Positions 6,806 to 8,396 of a DNA stretch of 8,396 nt are shown here, one piece after another. Source of the DNA: Gammaproteobacteria bacterium (GTDB lineage: Bacteria; Pseudomonadota; Gammaproteobacteria; SZUA-229); assembly GCA_016191795.1 (NCBI GenBank), contig JACPVK010000177.1:1-8396 (forward strand), read 5' to 3'. The notes beneath the pieces were generated by a model. The model ran no database searches. It worked only from the letters and a program-made list of their open reading frames with translations, and was not told the origin of the DNA. Positions within the stretch are counted from its first letter, which is position 1. The number at the start of each line of letters is the position of its first letter. Made by a program: the position numbers and the translations under genes.

Positions 6806-7756
6806 ATGACTGAAACTAAAACACCGCAAAGCTCACTGGTCCTACCCAATCCATTCAAGCCAGCCTTTCTCGGTCCGCGCTACTGGGGCACCTGGTTGGC
6901 CATCGGGATTTTATTTGTGCTTTATTTACTGCCAATTTCCTGGAGCGATGCGCTCGCCAGCAAACTCGGCGACCTGGCCCGCAATATCAACGCCAAACGC
7001 CGCCGCATCGCGCGTATCAATTTACAAATGTGCCTGCCGGAATTAAGCGATGAACAACGCAAACAGCTTTTGCATAACCATTTTCGCGCGCAAATGCGCA
7101 GCGTATTGCATCTTGGCATTGTCTGGTGGGGATCAAAAAAATATTTACAAAATCGCATCATTTTGCACGGACAGGAGCATATCGAACAAACGCTGGCACG
7201 TGGCAAATCCGTTATTATTATGGCCGGCCATTGCGTAGGACTGGATGCGGCGGGTTCGTCCATACTGATGCGCTATCCGGTGACCGGCCCGATCAAACTG
7301 ATGCGAAATTCGTTGATCAATTACTTCATCGTACGCGGACGCGCGCGTTACGGCACCATCATCTACAGTCGTGATGCCGGATTACGCCCCATCATCAAGG
7401 ATGTACGCGCCGGTCATATCATGTTTTATTTATCCGATGAAGATCTGGGGCGCGAACGTTCCATTTTTGCACCCCTGTTTGGCCATACCAAAGCCACGAT
7501 CCCGGTATTGGGCCGGCTGGCAAAAAGTTGCAATGCCGAGGTGTTGCCGCTAATGGGTTGTTACGATTATGAAAAACATCAATATCAGGTACATGTGTTA
7601 CCGGCACTGGAAAACTTTCCCCGGGGTGATGACCTGATTGATGCCACTATCATGAACCAGTCTATTGAAACCCTGGTGCGTTTGTGCCCGGTAGAATATT
7701 TCTGGACTTTCAGGTTATTCAATACACGCCCCGAAGGCGAAGCGAAAATTTATTGA
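6806..7756 (+). CDS. Lipid A biosynthesis acyltransferase, LpxL/HtrB family
   Basis: Members transfer a secondary fatty acyl chain from acyl-carrier protein to the lipid A precursor at the inner membrane. The protein has one N-terminal membrane anchor (about 28-45, WGTWLAIGILFVLYLLPISW), preceded by FLGPRYW as in E. coli LpxL. The catalytic HX4D/E motif is His142...Asp147 in AGHCVGLD. YLSDEDLGRERSIFAPLFG (208-226) matches the second conserved block, and PVEYFWTFRLFNTRPEGE (295-312) the C-terminal one; the usual basic-basic-Phe there reads Arg-Leu-Phe. Length is 316 aa from ATG 6806; E. coli LpxL has 306. An in-frame TTG at 6791 would add five residues but touches the repeat and has no better ribosome binding site, so I prefer ATG. 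Which acyl chain and position it uses cannot be told, so I give no symbol. A related gene lies near trkA in Pseudomonas. Confidence 0.9.
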   Translation: MTETKTPQSSLVLPNPFKPAFLGPRYWGTWLAIGILFVLYLLPISWSDALASKLGDLARNINAKRRRIARINLQMCLPELSDEQRKQLLHNHFRAQMRSVLHLGIVWWGSKKYLQNRIILHGQEHIEQTLARGKSVIIMAGHCVGLDAAGSSILMRYPVTGPIKLMRNSLINYFIVRGRARYGTIIYSRDAGLRPIIKDVRAGHIMFYLSDEDLGRERSIFAPLFGHTKATIPVLGRLAKSCNAEVLPLMGCYDYEKHQYQVHVLPALENFPRGDDLIDATIMNQSIETLVRLCPVEYFWTFRLFNTRPEGEAKIY

Positions 7757-7802
7757 AATTAAGCAGCAAGGCTCAAATAGCAGGTTGCATGCAAAAGCTA
7801 AT

Positions 7803-7834
7803 ACTTGCTACTTGCTACTTGGCACTTGCTACTT
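7803..7834. repeat. Tandem heptamer ACTTGCT, 4.5 copies
   Basis: Units are ACTTGCT (7803-7809), ACTTGCT (7810-7816), ACTTGGC (7817-7823), ACTTGCT (7824-7830) and a partial ACTT. The array overlaps the 3' end of the patatin gene: its last codons and its TAG stop (7815-7817, minus) lie inside it. The rest of the 58-base convergent gap (7757-7814) shows only a 10-bp palindrome TTGCATGCAA (7785-7794) and no terminator that I can recognise. Confidence 0.85.
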
Positions 7835-8396
7835 TATCCGGCAAACCGAGAAACCGCGCAATAATCTCGCGCTGCGCCATCACATCTTTGTAACCCAATG
7901 CAATCAGCTCGCGGCAATAAGGCTTTTCAAATAACAGGTAACTCAATAAATTATTACCCTTGTTTTTATATACGCCCGCTCCACGTAAAAAGAAGCTGAC
8001 TACTCCCGGCATGTGATGAGCGTGTTTGGCTGCGATCACCCCCGGGTCTTCACTGGGCATAATCACGTGCACATCAACGTGGCGCAAATTCACACCCTTT
8101 TCTTTTAAATGATGGGACGGAATGAGGCTTACCGTATTATTGATGCGACGCAAACGCTCTACATCAGCTTCCATGGCATCCAGAAAAATATTATCCAGTA
8201 CATGGCCTGCAATCTGTGCCAGCGACGGATAGCCTGTGGTGGAAACGCGTTTCCTGGCGACCTTGTCATTGGGACGCACACCGATCACCAGTATTTTATC
8301 GGCACCCAGATGCAGGGCCGGACTCATTGGCGCATCCTGACGCATGGAACCATCACCATAAAATTCGCGATTGACCCTGACGGCAGAAAATAAAAA
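7815..8396 (-). CDS. Patatin-like phospholipase, N-terminal part outside the window
   Basis: This is the C-terminal portion of a patatin-family serine hydrolase (acyl hydrolase acting on membrane lipids) of the RssA-like bacterial group. The 193 visible residues start at the window edge as FLFSAVRVNREFYGDGSMRQ; in GDGS the Asp is the expected member of the Ser-Asp catalytic dyad. It is followed by APMSPALHLGADKILVIGVR, a strong family signature, and near the end by FEKPYCRELIALGYKDVMAQRE, typical of the C-terminal region in proteobacterial members. The GXSXG nucleophile and the oxyanion loop would lie upstream and cannot be seen. The reading frame continues unbroken through the edge, so an ATG at 8343-8345 is internal, not a start. 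The final residues (VASAK) and the stop are encoded by a tandem heptamer. It converges on the acyltransferase gene. Substrate is unknown. Confidence 0.88.
   Translation of the reverse strand, partial: FLFSAVRVNREFYGDGSMRQDAPMSPALHLGADKILVIGVRPNDKVARKRVSTTGYPSLAQIAGHVLDNIFLDAMEADVERLRRINNTVSLIPSHHLKEKGVNLRHVDVHVIMPSEDPGVIAAKHAHHMPGVVSFFLRGAGVYKNKGNNLLSYLLFEKPYCRELIALGYKDVMAQREIIARFLGLPDKVASAK

Overview
The window looks like a housekeeping segment from a gammaproteobacterial chromosome of moderate GC content. The reasons are the order def-fmt-rsmB-trkA, which is known from Escherichia coli and Pseudomonas; a divergent LysM lipoprotein beside def, as in Pseudomonas; and TrkA (458 aa) and TrkH (483 aa) matching the usual enterobacterial lengths. 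I cannot name the species. No phage, plasmid, CRISPR array, transfer RNA or ribosomal RNA was recognised.

Layout. Positions 1-497 (minus) hold the N-terminal part of a LysM lipoprotein that uses a TTG start. A 114-bp AT-rich divergent gap at 498-611 leads into def (peptide deformylase) and fmt (Met-tRNA formyltransferase), which overlap by one base. Then come rsmB (16S rRNA m5C methyltransferase), trkA and trkH (K+ uptake), and a lipid A acyltransferase of the LpxL/HtrB family, all on the plus strand. The right end (7815-8396, minus) is the C-terminal half of a patatin-like phospholipase, convergent with the acyltransferase.

How the genes work together. Fmt adds the formyl group to initiator Met-tRNA and Def removes it from finished proteins. 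RsmB modifies the ribosome, so the left block serves translation. TrkH is the membrane K+ channel subunit and TrkA its NAD-binding cytosolic gate. The acyltransferase and the patatin protein both point to envelope lipid metabolism, but nothing in the sequence ties them to one pathway.

The genes are ordinary; the unusual part is between and inside them. Several unrelated short repeat structures sit at successive junctions: a degenerate GACACAGAG palindrome before rsmB, a 135-bp element with inverted ends plus two small GGATG hairpins before trkH, a perfect 18-bp-arm GACACAGAG palindrome before the acyltransferase gene, and a tandem heptamer that supplies the stop codon of the patatin gene. A further CCCTCTCCCC/GGGGAGAGGG palindrome lies inside rsmB and appears to add about 29 residues in frame to the methyltransferase domain. 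I found no convincing new multi-gene system; the repeat colonisation, above all the insertion in rsmB, is the signal worth following.
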